Below the pieces are notes generated by a model. It searched no databases, had not been told where the DNA came from, and saw nothing but the letters and a program-made list of their open reading frames with translations. The position numbers were made by a program, and so were the translations under genes. 64,000 nt of DNA from Asterias rubens (Eukaryota > Echinodermata > Asteroidea > Forcipulatida > Asteriidae), in contig NC_047066.1 of the NCBI RefSeq assembly GCF_902459465.1, positions 7,443,047 to 7,507,046 on the forward strand, written 5' to 3'. This document shows positions 1 through 11,573 of this stretch, one piece after another (the first letter of the stretch is position 1; each line of letters begins with the position of its first letter).

Positions 1-70
1 CCATAATTGCTTTGTCCTTCGGATGGGACATTAATTGGTCAGACCTGTGTACGTGGATTGATAGAAAAAA
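1..70 (+). repeat. SINE body fragment, cut by window edge
   Basis: The first bases read like the interior of the SINE at 1365-1620, with an attgctt...tccttcggatgggac core shared by both. The tRNA-like head would lie before the window. Confidence 0.5.
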
Positions 71-92
71 AACCCAGGGGTAACAGAACCCA

Positions 93-195
93 GGGGTGGA
101 TTTCACAAAGGTAGTCCTAACTTAGGACTAGTCCTAGGCAATGCTAAGAGATAGGACCAGTCCTAAGTTAGGACTACCTTTGTGAAATCCACCCC
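93..195. repeat. MITE-like palindrome, family A
   Basis: Near-perfect inverted repeat opening with ggggtggatttcacaaag and closing with its reverse complement, with ttaggactagtccta-type palindromes inside. Other copies are at 6031-6179, 9877-9995 and 60448-60580. It lies in a LIMK intron. Confidence 0.75.
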
Positions 196-370
196 AGAAC
201 ACTCATCGTGGAAGAGTAGGAGTTAGCCCTGGTGTTTCAGGGCTCAAATTTAATGGGGAAATCTACAAAATCTTTAGTGGACCAGAATTGTTTTTACAGG
301 ACCATAATCACATTCAGAAAAAAATCAAATGCAATACTTTGATGATCTCTTATTTCTCTTTTATCAACAG

Positions 371-3300
371 AGTACATAGACGGAGGAACGTTACGAGATG
401 TCATTATAAATATGGTAAGTTTACTAAATATTTCAATTTTTCTTTTGTGGAAATGGTTGCTTGGAAGTATCAAATTCATTTAAAACCAGTTAAATAAAAT
501 TTATATATAATAATATGTATAATAAATAAGAAAGTAAACTGTAAGAAAAAACTCTCCAATTTGTTTATTTTGCATCCATTGCCTTCATCCACATTGTGTG
601 GCAATTCTGAATTATTGCTATGGGTTTGTTTTTATCTGTTGTGTGAAATAAGATATGTATTTTTAAAAATATCAACTTCTCTTGTGTAGTTGTTATTTTT
701 GTTTGATTTTTGTATCATCTTCTATTTTCAGGATTGTGATTATCCATGGCTGCATAGAATAAATATATCAAGGGATATATCATTAGGAATGGTAAGTCAG
801 CTGGACAATTTTGCCATAATTTGTAGTCTGTATTCTTGTGGGTTCCCTGTGGACTCTACAACCACCACCATGAGTATGGGACCTCTTGTTTAGCATTTAT
901 CCATTAAGTTTTATGTAGTTTCATGGGGTTTTATTGTGTTTTTTATGGGTTCGTGGAATTCCTGTTTTGTATATTTCAGTATGTAAAGTTTATTGGCAGC
1001 TTGTTTTACTTCTTTAATCTGTAAAGCGACTTGAGCGTCCCTTTAGGCAGATTTTGGTGCTATATAAATACTTTTTAGTACTATTATTATTATCACTAAC
1101 AAAAGATAGTAGCATTACAAAAAAGTTCTATTCAGCAAACATTTGATGTTTTTATGTTGATATTTTTTATCCCTAGACGTATCTGCACTCGATGGGCATC
1201 ATACATAGAGATCTCAACTCCCAGAACTGCCTCGTCAGAAAGGTAAGATACCTACAATTATTCAGATGAGACACTGGTAGACATTTGAAAAAAATGATGA
1301 GAAGGTGTTCAAGTACAATGCTTTATAGTTTATTTTTGCTTACCAACTGTCCAAAATGTTGTATGTGTATTATTGGTCTCAAGCTGTTTCTAATCAGCAA
1401 ACTGTGGGTTCAAGTCCCGGTCCAGACACTTGTGTCCTTATGCAAGACACTTAACCATTATTGCTTCATCCTTCAGATGGGACGTAAAGCTGTTGGTCCT
1501 GTGTGTTACCTAATACTTGCATGTAAAGGAACCCAGTTTACATTTATCACTCAGAGAAGAGGGGTTGCCCCAATATTTCTGGCAGTGGCTGTTGAATCTT
1601 ATAAACCCTTATAAGATGCTACATAAATGGGTCTCATAAATTCATTTGTTTTCCTTACATTACTTATAGTGTTTCTGTTTGTCGAAGCATCTTGAGTACC
1701 TTATTTGTAGATACGTGAACTAGTAATGATTTTCAACACTGAACTAGCCAGCTGGACCACTTGGGGTATACTGTGACTGGTCCTCATGTGTTTTAACTGC
1801 CATTTGAGCAGTGAACCACTGTTAAGAGAGAACAAGTTTCATTATATTTTTCTCCCCTGAACAGAACGGGCTGGTAGTCGTAGCTGATTTTGGATTAGCG
1901 CGCATCATGGTGCAGGACAAGACGGATCCACGTGTCCCGTCATTTGACAGGAGTTCCGGCACGAGACGATCCGGTCGTAAGAAACGCTACACAGTCGTTG
2001 GGAACCCATTCTGGATGGCTCCAGAGATGCTAAAAGGTACGTTAGGGTCCAGGCCTCGAAATAACCCATGACAACCACAGCAATACACCGATCCAGTAGG
2101 CTCTGCGCACGACACACGTGTGAGCAAGAACACGTGGGGCTCTCCAATGCCTTTCTGCACAACTCTGCCATGCGCGCCAAGATACGCGCACGCATGTCGG
2201 ACCTTATTTGTCGGGCCTTTGTTGCGTTGTGATTGGTCAATACGCAATGGGCGGAGCTTAGTGGATTGGTCTATTGCTGTGGTGCCCTGGGCTTTTGCTG
2301 TGGTACCCTTTGTATGAAAATACAAATTTTAAATTTTCCTCTTTAAAGTGACCCATACACAAGGAAAATTGCTGTGTCCCCTTTAAGAATTAATATGTAG
2401 GTCATGGTGTTAGTTTGGATTGGTGCAAAAAAGGAAATTATGAATCTTAAAATACTATTTTAGGCACATTTTAAAAAAAAAAAAAAATGTGTGTTTATCT
2501 AAAACCTTTTAACAACCTTTTTAGATACCCAAACAAATTTTTGGTTTGTCATTTGTCGTCTGTTGATACATTCGTCTCAAGCCAATAATCTTTTGAGCAC
2601 TCCTCATTGGCTGATTTCTCAAATACTTCTCCTCGCCAACCAATCACAAACCAACAGTTCTATGATACACTCCTCCTTATTGGCTGATATCTCACCAAAC
2701 CAATAATCATATAAAACACTTCTCCCCATTGGCTGATTTCTCACCTCCATCTCCTCATCGACCAATCACAGGCAAAGCCTACGATGAGCGCGTAGACGTC
2801 TTCTCTTTCGGTATCATCATGTGTGAGCTGATTGGTCGAGTCAGCGCTAATCCCGACCACCTCCCGAGGACGATGCAGTTCGGACTCAATGTCGCCCTCT
2901 TCAAGGAGCAGTATTGTGACGGCTGCCCGGTGCGTCTTCTGGACATCGCCACCAAGTGTTGTGAAATAGAGCCAGAGAAAAGGTTGGTCAGAATTAACTT
3001 TTTTCAGAGCCCGCTTTCGGGTTCATTTTGAACCTAAAATGCCCAGCTTTTTCAAATTGTGTATAATAAAGTCTTTCTCACCAAACAAATGTATCTTGCT
3101 GATTTGTGTTGCATTGGTACATGCCAGAGTCAATGTTATTATATTGCCAATCAACCTCTACTGACCTTAATTTTTACATAATTTTTTGTTATGATGTAAA
3201 TGGTTTAGCTCATGTTCCCCTCTCTTTACAGTGTTTCTGGTTGATTGTACTTTTTATCGGCTTTTGGTTAAAGCCATTGGACACTTTCGGTACAGATTTT

Positions 3301-4520
3301 TTTTTATTTTTTTTTTTTAAGTTCACAGATTTACAAATAACTACAGGGTTTATAGAAGGTAATGGTGAAAGACTTCTCTTGAAATATTATTCCATGAAAT
3401 GCTTTACTTTTTGAGAAAACATTAAAACAATATCAATTCTCGATATCGAGCATTACGGATTTATTTTAAACACATGTCATAACACAGCAAAACGTGCGGA
3501 AACAAGGGTGGGTTTTCCCATGATTTTCTCCCGACTCCGATTGATCCTAAATTTTCACAGGTTTGTTATTTTACACGAAGTGTGGGCCTTGGACATTACT
3601 GTTTAACCGAAAGTGTCCAATGGCTTTAACTGATTCTGTGGTATTCAAATCATGGTGCATTTTGTGCTGTCGTTGCATTGCCATGTTACATATCTATATG
3701 CATTTGTCACTTAAATAATGTGTTTTGATGAGTAGAATAGTATGAATAAACAGTTAACTAAGGTTCTAAAAATTTAGTTTCCATTTTATTAACAAATTTA
3801 AAAGTAGGCCCGACCCGAGAGGGGGCTGTTTGTGACGTCAATCAAGGCGCGATATTTGAAGCACGACGGCTCAAAGTGTTTGCTGCACAGCGCTGGGAAA
3901 GACGTCGGACCGGACCACCAGCAATACACAAGCAGCAATACACCTGGTCGACATTGCCGGAAAAATGCAAGAAATAAACCTTTTTTCGAAGCGTACAAAC
4001 TCACGACTAGGACTTGCATGTACTTGCACGTACGTGTGTTCGATGTTCGATCGAGACACATTCTGCCTCGATTGACGTCACAAAAGGGGTAGGCGAAGTC
4101 ACCCCCAAACAACTTTATCTATTTTTTAAACATATAAATCGTTACAAACAATTACGCAAAACATTTTCTATTGTTCATTAACATATACTCTAATGTTTGA
4201 AGGAAAAAAAATTATATTTACAGGTGACTTTAAACTACTATTTTCTCATAGTGTTTCAGCAAATCTCTCTTAGTTTTACTTCTATTAGCAAAGTTTTAAA
4301 TCCTCAAATAATTATTGATGTCCTTTTTCCCATTTTTGTTTTAATCTGATGTTCCAGGCCGGATTTTAACGACCTACAAGCCTGGCTCAAGTCTCTATCA
4401 CTGAAGGTAGAAACCAACGGCATCCAAAATGGAACAATACGGACAATATCCATCCCTGTTTCCACAACGGCGACGTCATCAACAACAACACCAGCTGATA
4501 ACCTACCTGCCAGTGACTGA
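371..4520 (+). CDS. LIMK: LIM-domain kinase, C-terminal kinase half (5' part outside window)
   Basis: Serine/threonine (dual-specificity) kinase that phosphorylates cofilin and so controls actin turnover downstream of Rho/ROCK/PAK. Coding exons read as 371-414, 732-791, 1177-1242, 1865-2036, 2772-2982 and 4358-4520, all with AG/GT borders and a continuous frame (238 residues plus stop). Visible in order: YIDGGTL after the hinge, the catalytic loop HRDLNSQN (a LIMK hallmark in place of the usual HRDLKxxN), ADFGLAR, a basic activation-loop insert RSGRKKRYT whose Thr matches the ROCK/PAK site, [10 protein letters not shown], and VDVFSFGI. The LIM, PDZ and N-lobe exons must lie upstream. The C-terminal tail after the kinase fold is short and rich in Ser/Thr, unlike the longer vertebrate tail. 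LIMK1 and LIMK2 cannot be told apart from this part; TESK is less likely because of the DLNSQN and RKKRYT motifs. Confidence 0.93.
1365..1620 (+). repeat. tRNA-derived SINE in LIMK intron
   Basis: A pol III B-box match (ggttcaagtcc, about 1407-1417) is followed by the body gtgtcctta.gcaagacacttaacc and cttcagatgggacgtaaagc. The same body recurs at 18150-18420 and, reversed, at 31935-32120 and 56400-56560. The 109-codon open frame across it is incidental. Confidence 0.6.
2060..2300. repeat. Foldback repeat in LIMK intron
   Basis: Imperfect inverted ends (ccacagcaatacaccgatcca against tggattggtctattgctgtgg) flank a GC-richer interior with several palindromic restriction-like motifs. Open frames on both strands are by-products of the composition. 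Confidence 0.45.
2578..2771 (+). repeat. Tandem CCAAT/ATTGG-rich repeat abutting a LIMK exon
   Basis: Three or more diverged copies of an attggctgat.tctca unit, with ccaatcac/ccaataat motifs between, fill the 190 bases ending at the splice acceptor of the exon at 2772. The repeat supplies the polypyrimidine context (ctcctcatcgaccaatcacag) of that acceptor. Confidence 0.6.
3268..3629. repeat. MITE-like element, family C
   Basis: Terminal inverted repeats ttaaagccattggacacttt / aaagtgtccaatggctttaa. Other copies at 11848-12220 and 47112-47471 share the interior (agtaaagcatttcatggaat and its complement). It lies in the last LIMK intron. Confidence 0.8.
3820..4105. repeat. Foldback element with tgacgtcaatc ends
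   Basis: The left end (gggctgtttgtgacgtcaat) pairs with the right end (attgacgtcacaaaagggg). The GC-rich interior gives overlapping open frames on both strands that are not credible genes. Located 250 bases before the last LIMK exon. Confidence 0.65.
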
Positions 4521-4737
4521 AAGCTTGTCGTCACTAAAGATAAATAGACACGACGCAGCTTTTTTGTATATACAGATTTCCGCCCACTTCCAGCTTTGAA
4601 TCTTGAGAGAGTATCTTGAGAGATTATAATCTCAAACACTGATGAGATCTTCTTGGTATTACTGTCTTCTCAAGTTTCTTCAAAATATAACTTCTTCGGC
4701 AGTGAAGCCGAGAAATTCTTCACTGTTAAAAAAACAG

Positions 4738-5205
4738 TGACTCGTCTACAGGACTCGTCTACATTTGAAGACACCTCAAGTGTTCTCTATAGAAGGGAGT
4801 TTTGTTCTCCATTTTCGCTTCAGATCCAGAGGACATCATCATAACAGGTCAACGGTTTGTGTAACCATCTTTACAGTTTTCAGTCAAGTACTTCACGAAT
4901 AAGAAAGTGCTTCGGTTAGAGAGCTTGAAGATTTCTGCACCACATCGTTATTAAAACGACAGTTCGTCTTCCAGAGGAAGTTTTTCTACAGGACTCGTGA
5001 CACTCGTCTACATTTGAAGACACCTCATCAAGTGTTCTCTATAGGGGGGAGTTTTGTTCTCCATTTTCTCTTGAGATCCAGAGAATTATCATCGTAACGG
5101 GTCTCAGATCATTTGTGTAACCGTCTTTAGTCAAGTTCTGCGTGGATAAGAAAGTGCTTCATCAAGAGAGCCGAGGATTTCTTCACTGCAGCAATATTAA
5201 AAGTC
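4738..5205 (+). repeat. Tandem duplication in presumed LIMK 3' UTR
   Basis: A unit of about 240 bases occurs twice head to tail: ctcgtctacatttgaagaca starts near 4755 and again near 5002, followed in both by aagtgttctctatag, gggagttttgttctccattt and ataagaaagtgctt. It begins 220 bases after the LIMK stop, so it probably lies in the 3' UTR, although no polyadenylation site was pinned down. Confidence 0.7.
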
Positions 5206-5209
5206 AGCT

Positions 5210-6030
5210 CGAATTTCAAATTTCTGCTCCTTCCAAGTCTTTGAATCCATACTAAAATAATTTCAAAATTACTTGGTCAGCAAGGTCTAAACTTTGATTG
5301 CCCAAAAGAATATCACTCCATAAGTATTCTCACAAGCACTTACTCTTAGAATCCAAAGGTCTTAACCAATGACAATTGTCGGTAATTTGTACCTAAATAT
5401 TAAACCATCTGCATTGGTCAGATAATAATACATTTTGGTACCCCACAACACTGCCAGCCATATTATTGTAAAGTTGCAACATGAATACCTAAATTCTACC
5501 CCCCCCCCTCTCCATTCAAATCCCCAAGACTTCTCAAATTTTTCAAGAAATACTCATATTTTTGTGCCTAATCACAATGACATTATGACAATCTACATTT
5601 ATACTACATCCCACATAGCTTACAGAAACAAAGTCTTTCCTGACCGAAAAATTCTCTGGAAGTTTCTCTTTTCAAAGCCAAAGATGTCTGAATGGTTTTA
5701 TACTTCTCATGTTTATTTAGTGTGGAAGCATTTGCTCACATTTAACCAAAGTGCACACTGCATGTAAATAACACGATTTGAAATGCTTGTACATACTTTT
5801 GTGAGTTATACATAACACTCTGAGTGAAGAATAGTCATAAATACTCGGCAAAACTCCCTAGTGTTGATTTGCACTCTGGTATTGGAGAGTTCATTCCCTC
5901 TCACTGTCGGACAATTAAATAGACTTCATCCACAGAATGCTAGATGCACTATGCCAGATGACATTGAAATATTATGTGGTGAATGTGCATTAGAATCTAC
6001 CCTCTTACTATCTGACCATTTAAAGACACT
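5210..6030. other. Non-coding stretch downstream of LIMK
   Basis: AT-rich sequence without a credible gene on either strand and without a clear repeat. It may include the end of the LIMK 3' UTR. Confidence 0.4.
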
Positions 6031-6179
6031 GGGGTGGATTTCACAAAGAGTTAGGACTAGTCTTATCTCGAGTTAGGACCAGTTACTTGTCCTAACTTAG
6101 GACTATCCATGCAATTTGTATATCTCCTAGGACTAGTCCTAAGTTAGGACTAGTCCTAACTCTTTGTGAAATCGACCCC
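6031..6179. repeat. MITE-like palindrome, family A
   Basis: Ends ggggtggatttcacaaagag and ctctttgtgaaatcgacccc, with several ggactagtcc palindromes inside. Confidence 0.8.
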
Positions 6180-6570
6180 TGGACACTATTGGTATAATGT
6201 CAAAGACCAGTATTCTCACTTGGTGTATCTCTCAACATATGCATAAAATAACAAACCGGTGAAAATTTGAAGAACTCAATTGGTCGTGGAAGTTGTGAGA
6301 TAATAATGGAAGAAAAAACACCCTTGTCACACAAAGTTGTGTGCTTTCATATGCTTGCTTTCTGGACCTCAAAATCTAATTCTGAGGTCTCAAAATCAAA
6401 TTCAAACATTTTAGTGGAAAATACTTTTTCTTCGGAAACTACATTACTTCAGAGGAAGCCGTTTCTCACAATGTTTTATACTATCAACAGCTCTCAATTG
6501 CTCGTTACCAAGCAAGTTTTTATTCTAACAATTATTTTGAGTAATTACCAATCGTGTCCACTGCCCATCA
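6180..6570. repeat. Family D element, degenerate copy
   Basis: Starts ggacactattggtataatgt and ends near gtgtccactgcc. It has the family D interior (agttgtgagataataatgga..., agaggaagccgtttctcaca). It directly abuts the family A element. Fuller copies lie at 20718-21093, 35395-35775 and 42781-43147. Confidence 0.7.
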
Positions 6571-6596
6571 TGTTGCCCCACTGTGTTTTTGAATGA

Positions 6597-6678
6597 TATA
6601 GATAAACTATAGATAAACTATAGATAAACTATAGATAAACTATAGATAAACTATAGATAAACTATAGATAAACTATAG
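6597..6678 (+). repeat. 11-bp minisatellite (ataaactatag)n
   Basis: About seven perfect copies of an 11-base unit directly after the degenerate family D element. Confidence 0.95.
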
Positions 6679-6902
6679 TCAAATAGTCAACTGGCACAAT
6701 AGTATTATGTACTGAATATATAAAATGTGCACACAATGATGAAGAATGAAACTTTTCAGCCGTAGCCAGTGGAAGCCATTCATTCGGAAACGACTTTAGG
6801 CTAGAAAGGCTTATAAAACAGTCTGGCCACAATTTGTTCAAATAAAAGTCACTATTAAACAGTGCTTGTGAACATGTGAAACTTGATGAAGATGCAGCCT
6901 TG

Positions 6903-7072
6903 CCCCCAATTTCATAGTCGCTGCTTTAAGCACAACAAAGTAGCTAAGCACAACAAAACTATGCTTACCACTTTAAGGTTACCAGTCAAAGTACCATGTC
7001 ACGTTATATCACCTGTGACTGGTATCCTGCTTGGTTTTGATGTAAGCAGCTCTATCGGGACCTGCTAATCGT
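6903..7072. repeat. Family F element, partial
   Basis: The segment from cccaatttcatagtcgctgctt through taagcacaac and gttaccagtcaaagtaccatg matches the family F core seen whole at 22316-22552; the distal half is missing. Confidence 0.65.
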
Positions 7073-8375
7073 TCAGTTCCACAGGCTTGAGTGTATACTT
7101 TTTAAAAAAATCTGAGATCTAGCTGAAAGATATGAAACTGAATTTTCTAAGAGATATTTTTATATTAAAGACATGTATTGGAAACTGGATTTTTTCACAA
7201 TTACTGAACATATCATATTTTTCCCACTTTGTAAAGAACTGTTTTTACCGGACAGTTGATTGTCCCGATGCCTGGTATGGAATTCAGTGTAAATAAGAGA
7301 GGTTGGGGGGGGGATTAATCTCAGATTTTCAGGACTTTGTTTATTGACTGGTTGAAGAGAAAAGATGGAAGTTACAAGCAATAAAGTCAAACACAATGTT
7401 TCAGATGTTCGTTTCAAGGTTTAAAGATCTGCTCTTTTTTTCTTTCTTTTTTGAGGGGGAGGGGAAGCTATGTATTTTTTCATTTTTTTCTTCTCTTTTT
7501 GCTTAAAGATTAGTACATTATTCTTTTTAGGATAGATATTCAAAATTATTGAACCAGTATTTGAAAACTTGTTCAATGTTATTATACAACTTTTTTTGTT
7601 TTGTTTTTTAAATGTCTGGCTTTTGAGGAAATAAATGGCTGAAAATGTTTAACTAATTCAATTAAGTTCAAAGCAGTGAGCAAAGCACTTTACTTTGGTG
7701 AGGGGGGGGGGATTAGGGGGGGGGGGGGCATGGATGAATAGTTCACAAGGCACTAACCTCTCACCACTTGACTGTGGCCCTGGGTTGGATCCAAGCTAAG
7801 GCCATATGTGAGCAGAGTTGTATGAGGTAAAATGGCAAAACCAAATATTTTGTTCACATGCAGTTGTTGCATTAAAAAAAAGGAATGACAGTAAATTACA
7901 CTGAAATAGCATTTAGAGGCCATAGACAAGCTTTTCTGCATGGGAAAATGGCTCCCTCTAGTGTCATTTAGAGCTTAGTGAATATGTGATTATTTAAAAT
8001 TGATTTAAATCTTTTATTTGTATCAAATTAATTGTTAAGTACCTTGAATAGTTTCTAATATTATTTAAAAGATAAGTATATATTATAATTTGCATTTTTT
8101 CAGGTAGATGATGCTGATGAATTTGAATCTTTCATTTTGGGTGCCAATCTTGTAATTTTATTTCAAATAACTATAAAGTATTTAATTTATTGGAGTAGAG
8201 ATATCCCACACAAGCAACTCAGAATCTTATGTCATGTTCTTTCTGTTTAGCCATATTTGTAAATTTGTTCATATAGAATATGTATGTTATTTTTCTTTTT
8301 GCAGTCTTCCAATCTGTTTCTGCATATCTAATGCACTTTAGTACATTTCAGTGCACTTTAGTACATGTATTTGCT
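7073..8375. other. Intergenic, no gene seen
   Basis: AT-rich with homopolymer runs (G tracts near 7703-7730, T tracts near 7440-7500). Short open frames on both strands show no family resemblance. Confidence 0.4.
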
Positions 8376-8722
8376 CACATCAAAATGCACACAGCGGCCG
8401 CATATTGCTTGCATAAAAATATCCGTAGTGGCTGCAGTGAGTGGCTACAAAATGGCCATAGCGGCCGCATATGGCTTGCATAAAAATGCCCACAGTGGCT
8501 ACAAATGGCTTACTTCTAAATGCCTGTAGTGGCTACAAATGGCTTGCATCTAAATGCCTGAAGTGGCTACAAATGGCTTGCATCTAAATGCCTGTAGTGG
8601 CTACAAATGGCTTGCATCAAAATGCTCATAGTGGCTACAAATGGCTTGCATAAAAATATCCAAAGTGGCTGCAAGCGGCTGGTATCAAAATGCCTGTAGT
8701 CGCTACAAATGGCTTGCATATG
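8376..8722 (+). repeat. 34-bp tandem repeat array
   Basis: Roughly ten diverged copies of a unit like atggcttgca-tctaaatgcc-tgtagtggctacaa. Two early copies carry gcggccgcat at the junction. A lone related unit sits at about 58700-58765, in the first DRG1 introns. Confidence 0.9.
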
Positions 8723-9876
8723 GTGCCAAATATTAATATGAATGGTCTTTAAAGGGTTATAATTTTACTTAATTTTTAAAGTGAAAAAGTAGCAAATTTT
8801 TGAATGCATTGAGGACACAATTATTGGAAACTTTTACAGAGTAATCTAAGATTGTTACAAGAAAATCTTTTTTGCCATCATATTTAAAATTCCATATGAA
8901 TGTCTTTCTCGTTTGACGCATTGATTAAACCGTTCCAATTACTTCTAACGAAGCTGTGTTTGACTCGGATGAAGGCATGAGTATAGATATTTGGGTATAA
9001 ATAAAAAAAACAGGTTGATGTTTTTTTGTAAAATTGTACATTATTGAAGAAAGAAAAAATGTTGTAAAAAATGTGTACAAATTTTTGGTTTTTATAAGAA
9101 CAAATTTTGTGATTACTTAATGTTAAGACCGGAGGGTTGGTTTTGGAGGACTTTTTTCTTTGTCAGAAGAAACTCAATTATAAGGGCTCTCATTTTTTTT
9201 TGGGGGGGGGGGCAAAAACAATCCAGGTCATGTTAAAATACAAGAATGTTAATTGTTAGAATCAATTACCAAAAACACCAATGCTCAACAAACGCTGCAG
9301 ATAACAGTTTTAATGTAAGCGAGATTCAGGACGTTGAACCCAAATAACATCTCACACCACATCATCTCATCTCATTTTGCTCTTAATATCGAAGCCTTTT
9401 TGGGGAAAACCAAATTTAACCAAATTTGTGACAACTCTCTCTTTATAATTGAAAATAATGCAAAAATGCCAAACCATAAGTTAAGTTTTAAAGGCCTTAT
9501 TTAATATTAACAAGCGTGTGCCATCTTTGTTGCTTTTCAATTGTTGCTCATTTTATAAGTAAGATTTTTTGAAGTAAAAATTTAACCAAGCTATTTGTAT
9601 GAATTACGATCTGAAAGTTTTGTATATGTATTTTTTGTTTCATTTTATAAAAATGCGCTTTAAAATTTCTTCTTAATTAAGCAAACCTGAAGTTTGTGCA
9701 ATAGGTGTTATACTTAAGTTTGATGAAACAAAGATGATTCAATTTTGTATGAATTTCATGAAAAAAAAATGTTGTTAAATTTATAAAATATAGTTCAATG
9801 GTTGTAAACTACTCAATGCACTTTCTATGTTCTTCATTTGAAGAGGCGTTTATTCACACCGAGGCGTTTATCCACT
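8723..9876. other. Intergenic, no gene seen
   Basis: Very AT-rich, with a G run at about 9203-9212; no credible coding region or clear repeat found. Confidence 0.4.
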
Positions 9877-9995
9877 GGGTGGATTCTACAAAGACTTGTC
9901 TTATCTTATCTAAGGACTAGCCTTTTTTTTGTAATAACTCCTTAAGAATCCTAGGACTAGTCCCGAGTTAGGCCATCTTTGTGAAATCGTCCCCC
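9877..9995. repeat. MITE-like palindrome, family A
   Basis: Degenerate copy: gggtggattctacaaag at the left, ctttgtgaaatcgtcccc at the right. Confidence 0.65.
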
Positions 9996-10558
9996 TGGCT
10001 CTTCTCGGAGCCAACACTCCTCCTGAAAGTGATTTACTTACCTGCAAGGTTATTAGCACTAGTTACTCCCCATTATCCACACCATGCAAATCTTCAAAAA
10101 TGAATCACAAATCCCTGGCTGTTAAAAAACTGAAAAGTTTGTATCCTTTTTGATGCAGCATTCATGCAGCGAAATGGCCGACACTTAATGTTATTAATTC
10201 CAACCACGCATGATATTCGCTCTTTGGGGAAAAATCAGACTTTTATCGAGTATGAGGGCTGACCAACATGTACAAAAGGTGTAGGCTTTAATAGACATTT
10301 GAGTCCGCTTACTCACAATTTTTTTTAAGGGTAAAAAAACCCTGGAAATCAGACTAAATTAGGAAGAATATCATGCTTGGTTCCAGCCTACAGATGTAAT
10401 GGACGGATTCTTTCAGCCAAGCCCCTGAATTACCACCTAATCTCTACATCCAATGGTCATAGACGTTAGCCAATCTGTTGCAGTTTTGATGCTCTCATTG
10501 CATAATTCAGCTGCGCTGACTCAATGATGTACATGTAGAGGCAGGGACTTGACAGCCA

Positions 10559-11085
10559 GGCCCAATTTCAAAGAGCTGCTTAAGCACACAAAAATGCCTA
10601 ACAATTTTCTGCTGAGCAGAAATGAGCAGGAGGATTCCAGTTACAAATTGTACACCTGACAATTTTGCTTAGCTACTTGTTGTGTTTAAAGATGCTATGT
10701 CAGATTTTTGGCCCCAAATATTAAAAAATTGATTTTTTTTGAGTGAATGGTATTTCAAAGAGTATCACCCGCTCTAACGCAAAAAAAATTTAACTTTTAC
10801 TTTTAATGGTCAGGAACCATGACAAACATTTAAAACGTTTCTTATAAAACACATAAGAATTGGTCACGTGATATATTGTCGGGGTCCCGACAAAAACTTA
10901 TTTTGAGCACTTTATTTCACTGCTACTAATAATTGGCGGACTTTTTCAAGCAATGGCTCATATGAAAGCTTGTAACTTTCTCGACCCCCATCAAAATACC
11001 TATTGAATTTTTAATCAAAATGTTTAGGTCAAATCGGCCAAAAATCTGACATAGCATCATTAAACAGCTCTCCTGAAATGTGGCC
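10559..11085. repeat. Family F element split by a nested insertion
   Basis: The left part (cccaatttcaaagagctgctt ... ttgcttagctacttgttgtg) is family F. Its far end (cagctctcctgaaatg) appears to resume after the family I element at 10685-11064, so the latter inserted later. Confidence 0.5.
10685..11064. repeat. MITE-like element, family I
   Basis: 380-base element with inverted ends tttaaagatgctatgtcag / ctgacatagcatcattaaa, extending inward as atttttggcc. It contains ggtcccgac palindromes. The 102-codon frame across it is incidental. Confidence 0.8.
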
Positions 11086-11295
11086 CTGCTGTTGCTATGC
11101 AGTGCCATGAAGGGGTGTGGCTGAATTGGGATCGATCTATGAAGGAGATTTCCCCAGAGCCAAACCCTGCTAGAGTATAATGTATAGATGTAAATATCTG
11201 TAGTGTAGAAATGTAAAGTAATGTAATTAGACAACTCTGACTCTAACTTTGGAAAATAAAAACAGCTGAATCAAAATCAACATTGAAAATACTTG

Positions 11296-11301
11296 TTTAT
11301 T
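11296..11301 (-). terminator. Candidate polyadenylation signal of RPUSD4
   Basis: AATAAA on the minus strand, about 275 bases beyond the RPUSD4 stop. No closer canonical hexamer was seen. Confidence 0.4.
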
Positions 11302-11573
11302 GATATTTCTTTTTATCACTAATCTTTACAAAGTAACTTCCGTTTGGTCTTAATTTATGAATTTCCTGCATTGACGGAAAATACATTTTTGCGCTGCACA
11401 TAAAGCACTGAGTAAATATGCATGTGCTGTGCTTATTTTTATATCAGACTCAAGTAATAAAGAGAAGCAGTTATAGCACAGTGTCTTGCAGGCGAACAAA
11501 TCACATGACATTGATTCAAACCCTCCCCTCTACTGATTCTGACACCACAACTTGCTTGCTAAACCACTCAGTT

